From: Carallia brachiata
Lineage: Eukaryota; Streptophyta; Magnoliopsida; Malpighiales; Rhizophoraceae
DNA length: 64,000 bases
Direction: 5' to 3'
Assembly (NCBI GenBank): GCA_021464245.1
Contig: JADCRB010000007.1
Coordinates: forward strand, 2,046,532 to 2,110,531
A model generated the notes under the pieces. The model saw only the letters and a program-made list of their open reading frames with translations. It was not told where the DNA came from and did no database searches. The stretch's first letter is position 1. Each line of letters opens with the position of its first letter. Positions 12,541-23,001 of this stretch are shown piece by piece. The translations under genes were made by a program, and so were the position numbers.

Positions 12541-13467
12541 AATACTTATTCCCCATATATCGAAACTTCTGTTTGAAATTGGTCCAAAGCAGACAACCAC
12601 AGAAAGCAAATCTTTGAACTGCTGGGGATACCAGTTACTTGCCATTCTATCCTCCTGGTGAAAATCGCCAGGCAATGTTACGTCGTCGAAGGCTTCACTC
12701 ACCAAATCAAAACGCAGAATAAATTGTCGTCTTTGTGCCTCTATTTTTTTTCGCTGCCTTCCAGTGGAGGAAAAGATTTACTCTAACGGCTCTGAAGAAT
12801 TCGTCCGTCATGGCATCGTCCACTAAATTCTCCATTCTTCTCCAGGCATCGGTACTCGATTTGTAAATGTCAACTTTGGAATAAAGTTTCCGCGAAGTTG
12901 GGTCCCGGAAAGAATCATAAATTCTCACCAGCTTGTAATCGTGGCTCGTGGGATGGAAGCCGAATGTTGCGGGTCTCTGAAGAAGTGTCTCCAATCTTGT
13001 GGTCTGGGTGGCAGCTTCTTGAATTCTTTAATGGCAGGATTGAGTAAATAATTGTTGGCTTCCGAAAAGCTGTCGGTAAGAGAAATCACGCCATTGCAGG
13101 AATCAACCAGCCGAAAGCAAGAAGGAATCCCGTTTGGCAGCATTATTTCTCGAGAAACCTCGTAGGTATCCTTAGAAACCTCAAGGACCCGGCGGTTCCA
13201 TAAACAACAGTATTGGTGGTCACAGTCACAGACGATGACAAGACCCGGTGTGTCGTTACCGGCGGATCGACTGAGTTGCGTGGCGATGAAGTCTGGGCTC
13301 TTAATGAGATCAAGCCAAGATTTGTGGACGGACATGAAACGTACGAGGGATTTCGTAGGAAGTCTTGAGAGATTGTCCTGTATTATATCTTGAAACATGT
13401 CGTTTGCCATCGTGGGTGGCTGATTGCTCCTCGTTATTCCCTTGTCTTTCATGGGATCGATTTGCAC
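12541..13467 (-). pseudogene. F-box protein gene, frameshifted and truncated by a MITE
   Basis: F-box proteins are substrate adaptors of SCF ubiquitin ligases. The N-terminal F-box is visible after Met-Ala-Asn-Asp ('LSRLPTKSLVRF', 'VHKSWLDLIKSPDF'). It is followed by the associated beta-propeller blocks 'LVDSCNGVISL', 'LLNPAIKEFKKLP', 'FGFHPTSHDYKLVRIY' and 'FDLVSEAFDDVTLP'. Reading all of them needs two frame changes: near 12980 (one C short in a CCC run) and near 12720 (one extra A). After 'FDIWG' the frame runs into the inverted end of the MITE at 12540 and stops. Full-length relatives have about 380 residues; about 305 remain. The frame changes could be consensus errors, but the truncation is not explained that way. 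The start could be at 13467 or at the Met at 13410. Confidence 0.75.
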
Positions 13468-13838
13468 TGGAATTTTGAAACGGGTCCAAGGAGAACGGAG
13501 GAATACACCCCAAAGAGACGCGAAAAACAGGACAAAAAGAATTATTCCTTTCGCTAGAAACCCAAATCAGCGGAGTCAGATTTCATAATTTTGGTATACA
13601 ATCCAGCTCATAAGTCTTTTGATTTCATGGGTAGAAGAATCTGATTAACTTAGGACTCCACTAAGACACCCCTAGTTAACTTATGACTACTAAACTTATA
13701 TCTAACTAAAGAATCTGATACATTGGTGGATGCTTATTGGTTAGTCATTGTTTTGACCAAAAAATTGATTTGCCAATAAGTAACCTGGTGATCATACATA
13801 TATGCTTGCTTACCCGAGTGAAACCACACATTCTCCCT

Positions 13839-13841
<3 letters not shown>

Positions 13842-13875
<34 letters not shown>
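13842..13875. repeat. (AT)n microsatellite
   Basis: About 17 uninterrupted AT units in the spacer behind the F-box gene start. Confidence 0.85.
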
Positions 13876-13877
<2 letters not shown>

Positions 13878-14149
13878 TCATATTTTTTATTTATGATAAT
13901 AATTAATTAGGCATATATAATTCAATTTTAGTAACATTTTCTTTTAAAACTGTATTATAATTAGTGTTTGAGTAGTAGACTGAATTTAAGTTTTCAATTA
14001 TGATTCTTATTCTAGTTAATATTAAAGTCTTCCAACTATGATTATTATTAAGGTTGTAAATTTTGGACTTCCTTACACATTGATTTTTAAAAATTCGATG
14101 TAAATGTAATGGGCAACTCACGAGTAGTCATGAAACAAGTTGAATTTGG

Positions 14150-14460
14150 TTAGGCTTAGGTGTATACAAAATACCTCCGGCTCGAGGTGGTAACTCAACG
14201 TGCTTTCTCCACGTTCAACTCGGTTTTGAATTTTAATGACCACGTGTAAAGGCAACATTCTTCTGATAATCCGTGGTGCTAATTGCAGATTCAGTAATCA
14301 TCGTGATGGGCTCGGGGGAGGTCCGTTGGGCCAACAGTGCTCGATGGTGAGTCCCTTCCTTTAAATTGAGTTAAATGAGGCAAGCTAAATAAAAGTTTCT
14401 TCGACCTTAACCCACAGATTCAATGATCGATACACCTATAACGAATCTATTTTCTTTTAT
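14150..14460. repeat. Dispersed repeat, related to 35690-35970
   Basis: Shares a core (near 14330: 'CCAACAGTGCTCGATGGT') with the segment near 35845 ('CCAACAGTACTCAAGTGGT'), and flanking similarity of the same order on both sides. No coding frame. The class is unknown. Confidence 0.35.
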
Positions 14461-14878
14461 AAAAAAATAAAAGCATATACAAAATACTCGATGTTACCAA
14501 AATTATTGAGAAAGAATGTAAAATGTAACATTTTCTTTATTAAACAAATTAGAAAAATAAATAAATATTTTTTAACGAACAAAATGAAAAGGGGTGATGT
14601 GTACAGTTTAATTAAAGAGCATTATGATTTTATTAATTAGAGAGTACTAAACGATTGAATAATTACGTTATTTCTTTTATTAGACGATAAGTCAGAACCC
14701 ATCACTTAACTTTTATGTAATTCAAATCTGTTATCTTTTATATGGTCATAATTTTTTTTAACCAGTTTAGCCGCATGCAAAATAAACTAAATTGCCTACA
14801 AAAGAGAAACTCCTTACCCACTGTGGATTGTTCGGGGAAACATCGTTCTAACCATCCGGTGGCCCAGGATAATTTCTT

Positions 14879-14931
14879 ATTATTATTATTATTATTATTA
14901 TTTTGTTTGAATTATTATTATTATTATTACA
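14879..14931. repeat. (ATT)n microsatellite, two blocks
   Basis: Two runs of ATT/TTA units, separated by about nine bases, in spacer DNA. Confidence 0.8.
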
Positions 14932-15503
14932 TACTAAAGGAAACGAAGGCCCAGACCTAAATAGGCCGAAACCGACAAGGGCCTAGGGCCCAGGCCAACT
15001 GATCATTAATGTAAATAGCATAACATCAGCGGGGCAAAATCGCCATTCCGAATTAAAACCCTAAGCGGAAAATCTATGCGTAACTTTTCTTTTTTGTTGG
15101 TTTTTTAACTGCGGTGAATCTGCATGACTCCGTTACAAATTGCAAAACGGAAATTTTCCCTCCAATACATCTTTTTGATTTTTTCAAACAACAAATTCAA
15201 ATCTTATTATTTTTTATTTTTTTAAAAAAATTTAATTCTCAAATTAAATTAAACTTCCTTTAAATAATTTTTTTTTGCTCTCATTTCATTTTATTATAGA
15301 CTCACCACATGTTTAATACTGTTTCAAATCCTTATCCTGCATTGTCATGATTACACCGCCGCCGTCACCGTCGCGAATCTGATTAAAAGCGTTTTCTAGG
15401 AGTTTTTTTTTTTTTTTTTTTAGGTTTGGGTACAAAATCCATTGCGTTTCAGTTCCGGCGGAGAATCTAGGGTTTCGAGGCTTCTTTACTACTCACATTT
15501 GTT

Positions 15504-16874
15504 GTAAGATTTCCCCCTTTTCTTAGTCCTTTTCCTGCAGTTTCTCAGCAACCAAACAGGAATGGATTTTTCTTTCCTGCGCTTTATTGTTTTCCCTCAT
15601 TTTTACAGTTATGCTACTGTCACTTACGTTGAGTGTCTGATTAATTTTGATTTCCTGTTTCTGTGGCTGATTATGAGAAATTTTAGGGTTGGAATTGGCA
15701 AGTTTGTGAATTGGATTCACTGGGACATTGATTGCATTTATAATATTTGTATAAATGTCTGAACCTTTTTTGTGCACTGAAACGAGGAAGTTGCTTGACT
15801 TGCAATGGTTCGCGTTCGTTTTCTCTGGAATTCTTATTTGAGTCCGGAGACAGAAGCTACGAACACAGCAAGTTTTTCCATGTCGTTTGTTCACTTAACT
15901 TAGTTTGGTCTGTTTTATGGAGGCATCTGTTTTATTTTGTTTCTGAAATTTCTCTTTGGGTTGATGAAGCATTCTGTTGTGACACCCACTTGTTTTCTCG
16001 ATATAGATTTTTTTGAACTTGTAATGTCCGTGGACATTGGGAACCTAAGGTAACTATGAATCTCCTAGGATTGAATTTGCATGTTCTTTCCCACCAACAC
16101 CCTGTTGTCACTGTCTTTGTTGCTGCAGCCGCCACAATGACATTCACCATCTTTTCCTGTTCTTTAGTGCGATGTAGTAGACATTATTCGCTTTTGCTGA
16201 TGCTGGTTTCTTATCTCGTCCACGACTGGCATCACATTTCGAGCATCGCGACATTCCTAGTTCCATTCCCATTAGTATTGATTCCGTGGCTAGTAACATG
16301 ATAAGAAATCCACCGGCATTGCCCATCGCAATTTTTATAGTAATTCCGTGCTTTCATTGATTCAACCATTAGAATCAGTGATTCCACCTTGGCACTTGGC
16401 CCTTTGTGTTCTCTTGAAATTCAATTTTTGCAAATGCAGCAAAGCATGTCCTAAGCATTTATGTGAAAACTAAAGTTTCTTCAGTGAACCATAATTTGAT
16501 TGGTTGGTTTCATTACTGGCAAATGTTGCTTGAGATCCATTATGTTTTAGCTGTCAGCAGTTAATAAAAGGTAGCCATTATAGACTGTCAACATTTTGCT
16601 CTGTATCTCATTGGGACTTTTTGAACCATTCTTTCCGCAGTTAGTTGACTGGTGGAATGCTTATGTATTTCTGCTACTGTTGCTGGTCCTTGCTTGTTGA
16701 TGCCACTTTGTTGCAACTCTGATTGCCCCTTTTTTGGGGGGTGGGTGATGGGGGACGATTTTTATTTTCTGACATTTTCCTCTTTTTTGGTGAAATGATA
16801 AATGGAATACAGTGCTTTAGAATACAGTATTTTTGGTAATTTATCTATGATCCAGTTCTGCCTGATGTTACCAG
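15504..16874 (+). other. Probable 5'UTR intron of RanGAP
   Basis: A good donor (GTT|GTAAGA) lies at 15504, just after a GC-richer leader (about 15430-15503). A usable acceptor (TTACCAG|GT) ends at 16874, eleven bases before the RanGAP start codon. The 1.37 kb between is T-rich and has no conserved frame. Several other AG sites in 16810-16860 could serve as the acceptor. A 5'UTR intron fits the distance, but this is inference. Confidence 0.5.
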
Positions 16875-16885
16875 GTCATTCTGAC

Positions 16886-18511
16886 ATGGATTCTACGGGC
16901 CAAGCTTTCCGACACCAGACGCTTTATGTCAAATTATGGCCCCCTAGTCGGAGTACGAGGGTAATGCTTGTAGAGCGGATGATTCAGAATCTTACCACTC
17001 CATCCATTATCTCCAGAAAGTATGGCCTGTTGAGCAAAGAGGAGGCTGAGGAAGATGCCAAGAAAATAGAAGAGCTAGCTTTTGCTATTGCAAACCAGCA
17101 CTTTGGGAAAGAGCCAGATGGTGATGGAAGTTCTGCGGTGCAGATATATGCCAAAGAATCCAGTAAACTTATGCTGGAAGTTCTCAAAAGAGGCCCTAGA
17201 GTAAAGGAGGAAGGAGAGGCAATAGCAACTGAAAAAGCTGTCGCCGTACCGGCAAATGTATTTGATATATCTGGTGGACGACGAGCATTTATCAGTGCAG
17301 AGGAGGCTGCAGACCTTCTTGAACCACTGAAAGAGACAGGAAAAATCTATAGCAAGATATGTTTTAGTAACAGAAGCTTTGGCTTGGATGCAGCTGCTGT
17401 TGCTGAGCCGATCTTGCTGTCTATAAAAGATCAATTGACAGAAGTGGACTTATCAGATGTTGTTGCAGGAAGACCCGAGTCAGAAGCTCTTCAGGTCATG
17501 AACATATTCTCATCAGCCCTGAAAGGTAGCAACTTAAGGTGTCTGAATCTTTCAAATAATGCCCTGGGAGAGAAAGGTGTTAGAGCATTTGGTTCATTGC
17601 TCAAATCACAGCATAATTTGGAGGAGCTTTATTTGATAAATGATGGAATCTCAGAGGAAGCCTCACGTGCCATTTGTGAACTAATTCCTTCTACTAAGAA
17701 GCTTAAGATTCTTCATTTTCACAATAACATGACTGGAGATGAAGGTGCAATTGCTATTGCTGAGATTGTGAAACAGTCTATCATATTAGAGGATTTCCGA
17801 TGTTCTTCGACAAGGGTAGGTTCGGAAGGTGGCGTTGTGCTTGCTGAAGCACTCGGAACATGTACAAAATTAAGGAAGCTTGATCTTCGCGATAATATGT
17901 TTGGTGTAGAAGCTGGAGTTGCTTTAAGTAAAGCACTCTTTTCATTTTCAGATCTTACTGAGGCTTACCTAAGTTATCTTAACTTGGACGATGAGGGTGC
18001 AGAAGCACTTGCTAATGCCCTGAAGGAGTCTGCACCTTCACTTGAAATTCTGGAAATGGCTGGGAATGACATCACAGCCAAAGGTGCTTCTTCTTTGGCA
18101 GCCTGTATTGCAGTCAAACAATTTCTTACCAAGTTAAACCTTGCTGAGAATGAGCTGAAGGATGAAGGTGCTATTTTGATTGCCAAGGCAATAGAAGTGG
18201 GCCATGGTCAGTTGAGCGAAGTTGACTTGAGTACTAATGCCATCAGAAGGGCAGGGGCAAGGCTTCTGGCGCAGGCTATTGTCCATAAGCCGGAGTTTAA
18301 GTTGCTAAATGTTAATGGTAATTTCATATCTGATGAAGGGATTGATGAGTTGAAGGATATGTTTAAGAATTTGCCTAATCTGCTTGGACCTTTGGACGAG
18401 AATGATCCAGAAGGTGAAGATTTTGATGAGGAGGGCAAAGAGGAGGATGTTGATCATGAAGAAGAGTTGGAATCGAAACTTAAGGGGCTTGAAATTAAGC
18501 AGAATGACTAG
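16886..18511 (+). CDS. RANGAP1: Ran GTPase-activating protein (WPP-domain RanGAP)
   Basis: Activates GTP hydrolysis by Ran on the cytoplasmic side of the nuclear envelope and so drives nuclear transport; in plants it also marks the division plane. The protein has 541 residues in one uninterrupted coding exon. Residues 1 to about 115 form the plant-specific WPP domain that targets it to the nuclear rim ('LWPPS' at about 17-21, then 'ERMIQNLTTPSIISRKYGLL'). Residues about 180-500 are leucine-rich repeats of the RanGAP type ('LRCLNLSNNALGEKG', 'LRKLDLRDNMFG', 'LTKLNLAENELKDEG', 'LSEVDLSTNAI'). The tail (about 508-533) is strongly acidic, as in other RanGAPs. I chose the Met at 16886 because the family starts directly before the WPP block; the frame is open 28 codons further up, but those look untranslated. 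This is the cleanest gene in the window. Confidence 0.95.
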   Translation: MDSTGQAFRHQTLYVKLWPPSRSTRVMLVERMIQNLTTPSIISRKYGLLSKEEAEEDAKKIEELAFAIANQHFGKEPDGDGSSAVQIYAKESSKLMLEVLKRGPRVKEEGEAIATEKAVAVPANVFDISGGRRAFISAEEAADLLEPLKETGKIYSKICFSNRSFGLDAAAVAEPILLSIKDQLTEVDLSDVVAGRPESEALQVMNIFSSALKGSNLRCLNLSNNALGEKGVRAFGSLLKSQHNLEELYLINDGISEEASRAICELIPSTKKLKILHFHNNMTGDEGAIAIAEIVKQSIILEDFRCSSTRVGSEGGVVLAEALGTCTKLRKLDLRDNMFGVEAGVALSKALFSFSDLTEAYLSYLNLDDEGAEALANALKESAPSLEILEMAGNDITAKGASSLAACIAVKQFLTKLNLAENELKDEGAILIAKAIEVGHGQLSEVDLSTNAIRRAGARLLAQAIVHKPEFKLLNVNGNFISDEGIDELKDMFKNLPNLLGPLDENDPEGEDFDEEGKEEDVDHEEELESKLKGLEIKQND

Positions 18512-19578
18512 CAATTCCACTGCTGGTGGGTTTCTTTCTTTGGATTTTCTAATCTGATACTTTATTCGGAGACTCCTGATTTATTAGATATACTAGATCG
18601 TTTCTGTGTCAGCTAATCCAACTGCATTAAAGATGTGTGATAGATTTATTTGCTCTAGGTTTTAGATCTGAGAAAATTGCTTTTCTTCAGCAATCAGTAT
18701 GCCAAGTTTAGTCATTATTCACATGCATGGCAGCTGGATCTAGTTTGAGGTTGATGTAGCAGTCTGTTATTGTTTCTGTTAGTATGTTGTCCTTATTTTC
18801 TTGGTTCTCTTGTCCCTGGGAGTTGGTAGTCATCTTTGTCATGTTTGTGTTTGACATCTGAATCGGATGTGTTTGTTCTCTTTTGAGCCAAAAGGGAAAA
18901 TTGAACATTCTCTTAAAGTGTAAGGGAGACAAGAATTTCAGGGCTTATGGATATAAGGTTGATGAATTTGATTCCTCTACAGCACACAAAATTGGGGTCA
19001 ATTAATTAATGGCACCAGATAATTATCCTGCGCGGAGACGAATGAGTTCTTGTGGAATTTATTAGAATTATGTAATAATACTTAATATTATGCATATTGT
19101 AATTATATGACTAATATTTACAAATTTTTTGAGGCATAGAAATGTTTTATCTATTTTATAGCATTGACTTTCTTTTTTATATTAATATATCTCAATCGGA
19201 CTAGCATAAATTTTCCTTGTTATTATGAATTAAGAAATAGATACGACAATGTAAAAAAGATGCAAAAAAAATTTGGTAGCAACATGTAATTGGAGCAACA
19301 CAGTGGACCTGCATTAATACGGTGTAATGTAATAAAAGTTATATTGAATTAAAGAAAAAAGCATATAAGTTGTCGCTATAGACTGTACACTTTTTCGCGT
19401 GTAACATAAATTTGTTGGGTTAAAAACTAAATACAATGATGCAAAAATGATACTGAAAAATTTAGTGACAGCGTAATAAAAGTAATTCAGTAGGTAAGTA
19501 CTGATGTAATATGATTAAAGTTATATTGAATTTTAATAAAAAATGATAAAAAAGTTATAAGCTGTTGATAGATTGTGC
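18512..19578. other. RanGAP 3' flank and spacer
   Basis: The first few hundred bases (to about 18960) are of mixed composition and probably hold the RanGAP 3'UTR. The rest is AT-rich spacer. No gene supported. Confidence 0.4.
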
Positions 19579-19586
19579 CTCCTAAT

Positions 19587-20763
19587 CATAGTTATTAAAA
19601 TCGCGATCCTGATCGTAGGATCGCACGATCCTACGATCCTGTATCCTACCAACGATCCAAATCGTATAAAAAATCATTTTTTTGGTAGGATCGGGTAGGA
19701 TCGGGATCCAGATCGTAGGATCGTATGGAATCGTGTAGGATCGCTAGTAGAATCGAGGTAGGATCGTAAATATATAATTTTTTTAATTTTTGAAAAATAG
19801 TTTTAGGAATTAATTAATTAGTAAATATATCATTTATAATCATTTTTTTTGATAAAAATTATCAAATTAGTCATAATTTTGTTATTTCCAACCATACTTA
19901 ATAGTTAGAAAATATAATTAAAAAAATTATATCAAAAAAATTTAATAATAAAATATTTAGAAGAGTATTTATTAACAACTATGAAAATACAAATATAAAA
20001 TATCATTTAATTATAATACAATGAAATATAATATTAAAAATAACTTAATTTAATTGAAAGTTTAAAAACTCATTATACTCACTTTTGATTTGTTACTAAT
20101 CAAAATTTAGGGAAACAAATTATATTTTCATTCTTATAATTTTTAAATTAATACTATGACAGATATAAATTTTGAGCATATAACAATTAGACTCAAAAAT
20201 ACAAAAATAATGTATTTATTAAAATTATTTTAATAAAATTTTCTTATGCTCATATTAACATTCTTTTTTAAAATGGAGATCAAGAAGAAGTAGAATATAT
20301 TCCAAGGAATTTTAGGGAAACATGTAAGTCATCAAAGTTATCTAAATTTTAAACCTTTTTATTATTCACTTAACTTTTAATTTGTTTGTATGATATAGGT
20401 CCCGATGAATTTGGGTCAACTAATGTAGAAATTCATAATATCAATGATGAAGACAACGATGACACATTCGAGAATGATCCAATTTTTTATGATTTTAGGT
20501 ACAATTACAATTTGGAAAATCTTGAAAAAGTACCACAAACCTATAAAGATTATGATGACCATGTACATCAAAGAAATAATGATCAAAATTAGGTTGTTAA
20601 CTAAATGATGTATATTTTGTATATTGTTGGATATTAAAAATGTTATTTTTAATTTTATTTTTTAAATTTTGGTAGAATCTTATGACTCTACGATTCGATC
20701 CTACGATTCGATCCTGATATATCCAAAACGATTTTAAGTAGAATCTCGATTCTAACAACCTTG
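19587..20763. mobile_element. Decayed hAT-superfamily transposon with 8-bp target duplication
   Basis: The element is flanked by a perfect 8-bp direct repeat, CTCCTAAT, at 19579-19586 and 20764-20771; 8 bp is the hAT target-site size. The ends are imperfect 23-bp inverted repeats: the left reads CATAGTTATTAAAATCGCG and the right, inverted, reads CAAGGTTGTTAGAATCGAG. Subterminal DNA is packed with GATCGTAGGATC-like motifs on both sides (19600-19765, 20675-20720), as expected for transposase binding sites. The interior is AT-rich. A short open frame (20386-20592, +) rich in Asp/Glu/Asn could be the tail of a former transposase, but I see no catalytic domain, so the copy is non-autonomous. Confidence 0.85.
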
Positions 20764-20771
20764 CTCCTAAT

Positions 20772-21634
20772 AGGAAGTGCACAAACCTGTTGCTACGTAG
20801 TCAAATTAAAAAAATAAGATCTTCCCATTTACTAATATCAAAAGAGAAACATTAAGAAAAAGAGATTCATTACATAACAAAATAGTAGAGGAGGTATGAG
20901 ATTCGCGCAATCCATTAACGGCTTATATATTATTATTATTATTATTATAATTGGATAAATTTTTTACTAGATATTTTTTTGAACCATTTTTACCAGATTA
21001 TCGGAATATATTCATCGTGTTATCAACAATTTCCAGAAAAAAAAAAAATCTCCAACAAAAAAGGGTACATAAAGTCAAATGCCTCCAGACTAAAGTGACG
21101 AATGGCATCAGACCCTGGATCTTCCATGAGAATAACAACCGTTGGATCTACAAACAACCCCCGCGCGGCGGGCAGGAAGTCACAAAATCTTTTGACGCCT
21201 CCAACTCCTCGATCTCATTTGAGAAATAATAGCCGTTGGATCGACAACAACCCCTCATGGAGCGTAGACAAAAGTCCCGCTCACATTAAAGACGAGAAAA
21301 TTAATAGCCAATATAGAAAGAATTCCACTGTACTTTCGGATTTGTAAGGTTGGACAAAACTAACCGTTACCTCTCTTTTATCTCTTGCTCGGATATTCAG
21401 CACCAAAATATTTTTTTGTTCAAAGAATTTATTTGAATATAATTATTTCTTATTTTTTTACAATCAAGCTTGTTTTTATAATTAAAATTAGATAAGATAT
21501 ATTTTTTTTATTGTTAAAAAAAGTCTACTTATAAATAAAAGAAATTATTACGTTCCAACAAAATCTTCAAACATAATTTATTAATTAGGTAATGTAATTT
21601 TTTTTGCAATAATATTGTTTGTTAAGATTGGTCG
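20772..21634. other. Spacer between hAT element and next gene
   Basis: Short ATT and poly-A runs. Between 21100 and 21330 two similar 'CCGTTGGATC' segments lie about 95 bp apart, with no clear coding meaning. The right end must hold the promoter of the next gene. No clear TATA box seen. Confidence 0.35.
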
Positions 21635-23001
21635 CATGGCGGAGCGGACACAGCCACAGGCTTGATAGCTTCTTCTCCGCTGTTCAGCCCAGCTTCGGAC
21701 AAGCGTTTCTGGAACGCACTCCGGCGCCAGATTGACACGCTGCTCGAGAAGCGGCACCGCCAGGTGGCAGCGGCGGGAACCCAAGAAGATCAACAGTTTT
21801 CTGTCCAGCAATATAATCTGAAAGCGCTTCTTGGTTGACTTGCCCATCTACGTTAAATTTGATTCTTTGTTTGTCTAATTTTAGATTGCAGGAGAATCGG
21901 ATCAAGCCAAGAGAATGAAACAGGACTCTCTGCTTTTGCTTAGAGGTTTTGATCCCATTGCCCAACATCTCTCTATCCTCTCTAACAATCTGGACAACGC
22001 TCTTCTGGTATAGCAAAATCCAAGCTTTTCTTTCTAATCTTTTACTGGGTTTTTTTTTTTTTTAACTGTTGCCGAATTCATATTGAAAATAATTTAGATA
22101 TCAGGAAACTTGTTCTGCTCAAGGTACCCCTGTTGCCAGGGAGCTAGAGATCTGGCTGGACCTCCCCCATTGAGTGAAATATTACAGTGCAATCTCATGA
22201 GCTCGGAGATCAAACAGGAGGGTGCAGAGACGAAGAAAAACCATGAACAGAGAGAAACGGATTCCAGAAAAGGTGTAAAAAGAAGGTTTGATCCAAGTAA
22301 CAGCTCGTCGGATCAAGAAGACAATGAACAAGGCCTAAATGACGTGAAGCTAAAGAAAGCGAAGAACATTGGTTCTATCTTTCTACTGTCTAATTCTTGA
22401 TTTGCAGGCTTCTCTAGTTTTTGTGCTCATAAACTAATTGGTCATGTTTCATTTAATTTTAGCAGTTTTCCGTTTCTATGGCAGCAAAAGCAGCTTCGCT
22501 TGCCAGGGAACTTAAGTCAATCAAATCTGATTTATGTTTTGCACAAGAGAGGTGTGTTCTGCTTGAAGAGGAGAACAGAAGAGTAATAAGAGATGGATTT
22601 TCTGAGGGCATTAGACTGGAGGAAGATGACCCGGTAAATCGCCCCTCCCCTGTATGTCTCAGGATCATTCAATTTTCTCTCACTGCCAATTTCTGTTAAA
22701 CTATATGTTAATTTGCCATTACATTAACAAATCAACAAGGGTTTGGCTTATGTTTGGGCAGATGAGGCCTCAAATGGAGGAATTGCTTGATGAAAAATCT
22801 TGGCTAGCAATTGAGAATGCAAATCTGATGATGGAAAACCAATGCCTTCACCAACTGGCAGAATACCACCAACTCACCTCCCACAATCTCTCCGCTTCAT
22901 ACGAGGAGTTTCTACGTGGAATTTGCCTAGACTTTTCATCACCATCACCGTCCACACTCGAAGAAGCAGAGAATGTAGATGATAATCAAAGAGTCACATA
23001 A
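21635..23001 (+). CDS. Plant coiled-coil protein of unknown function (five exons)
   Basis: Matches my memory of a plant-only family of coiled-coil proteins (the Arabidopsis At4g02800 type) with no established role. Exons: 1, about 21635-21763 ('SSPLFSPASDKRFW', 'DTLLEKRH'); 2, 21885-22007 ('MKQDSLLLLRGFDPIAQHLS'); 3, 22140 to about 22370 ('GARDLAGPPPLSEILQ', then a basic/acidic linker 'KRRFDPSNSSSDQED'); 4, 22463-22633 ('SLARELKSIKSDLCFAQERC', coiled coil); 5, 22762-23001 ('ENANLMMENQCLHQLAEYHQLTSHNLSASYEE'). Exons 2, 4 and 5 join in phase 0 with canonical sites. Two spots do not fit. The only ATG near exon 1 (21635) is in a different frame from the conserved N-terminus, and the expected end of exon 3 has no donor in the right phase unless splicing occurs earlier, at GAC|GTG. 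So the N-terminus is uncertain or damaged. Confidence 0.7.

Noticed and set aside
15523..16301. Several frames of 66-123 codons upstream of RanGAP
   Set aside because: They fall within the probable 5'UTR intron and match no known protein.
17075..17434. 119-codon minus-strand frame inside RanGAP
   Set aside because: Antisense shadow of a well-supported coding exon.
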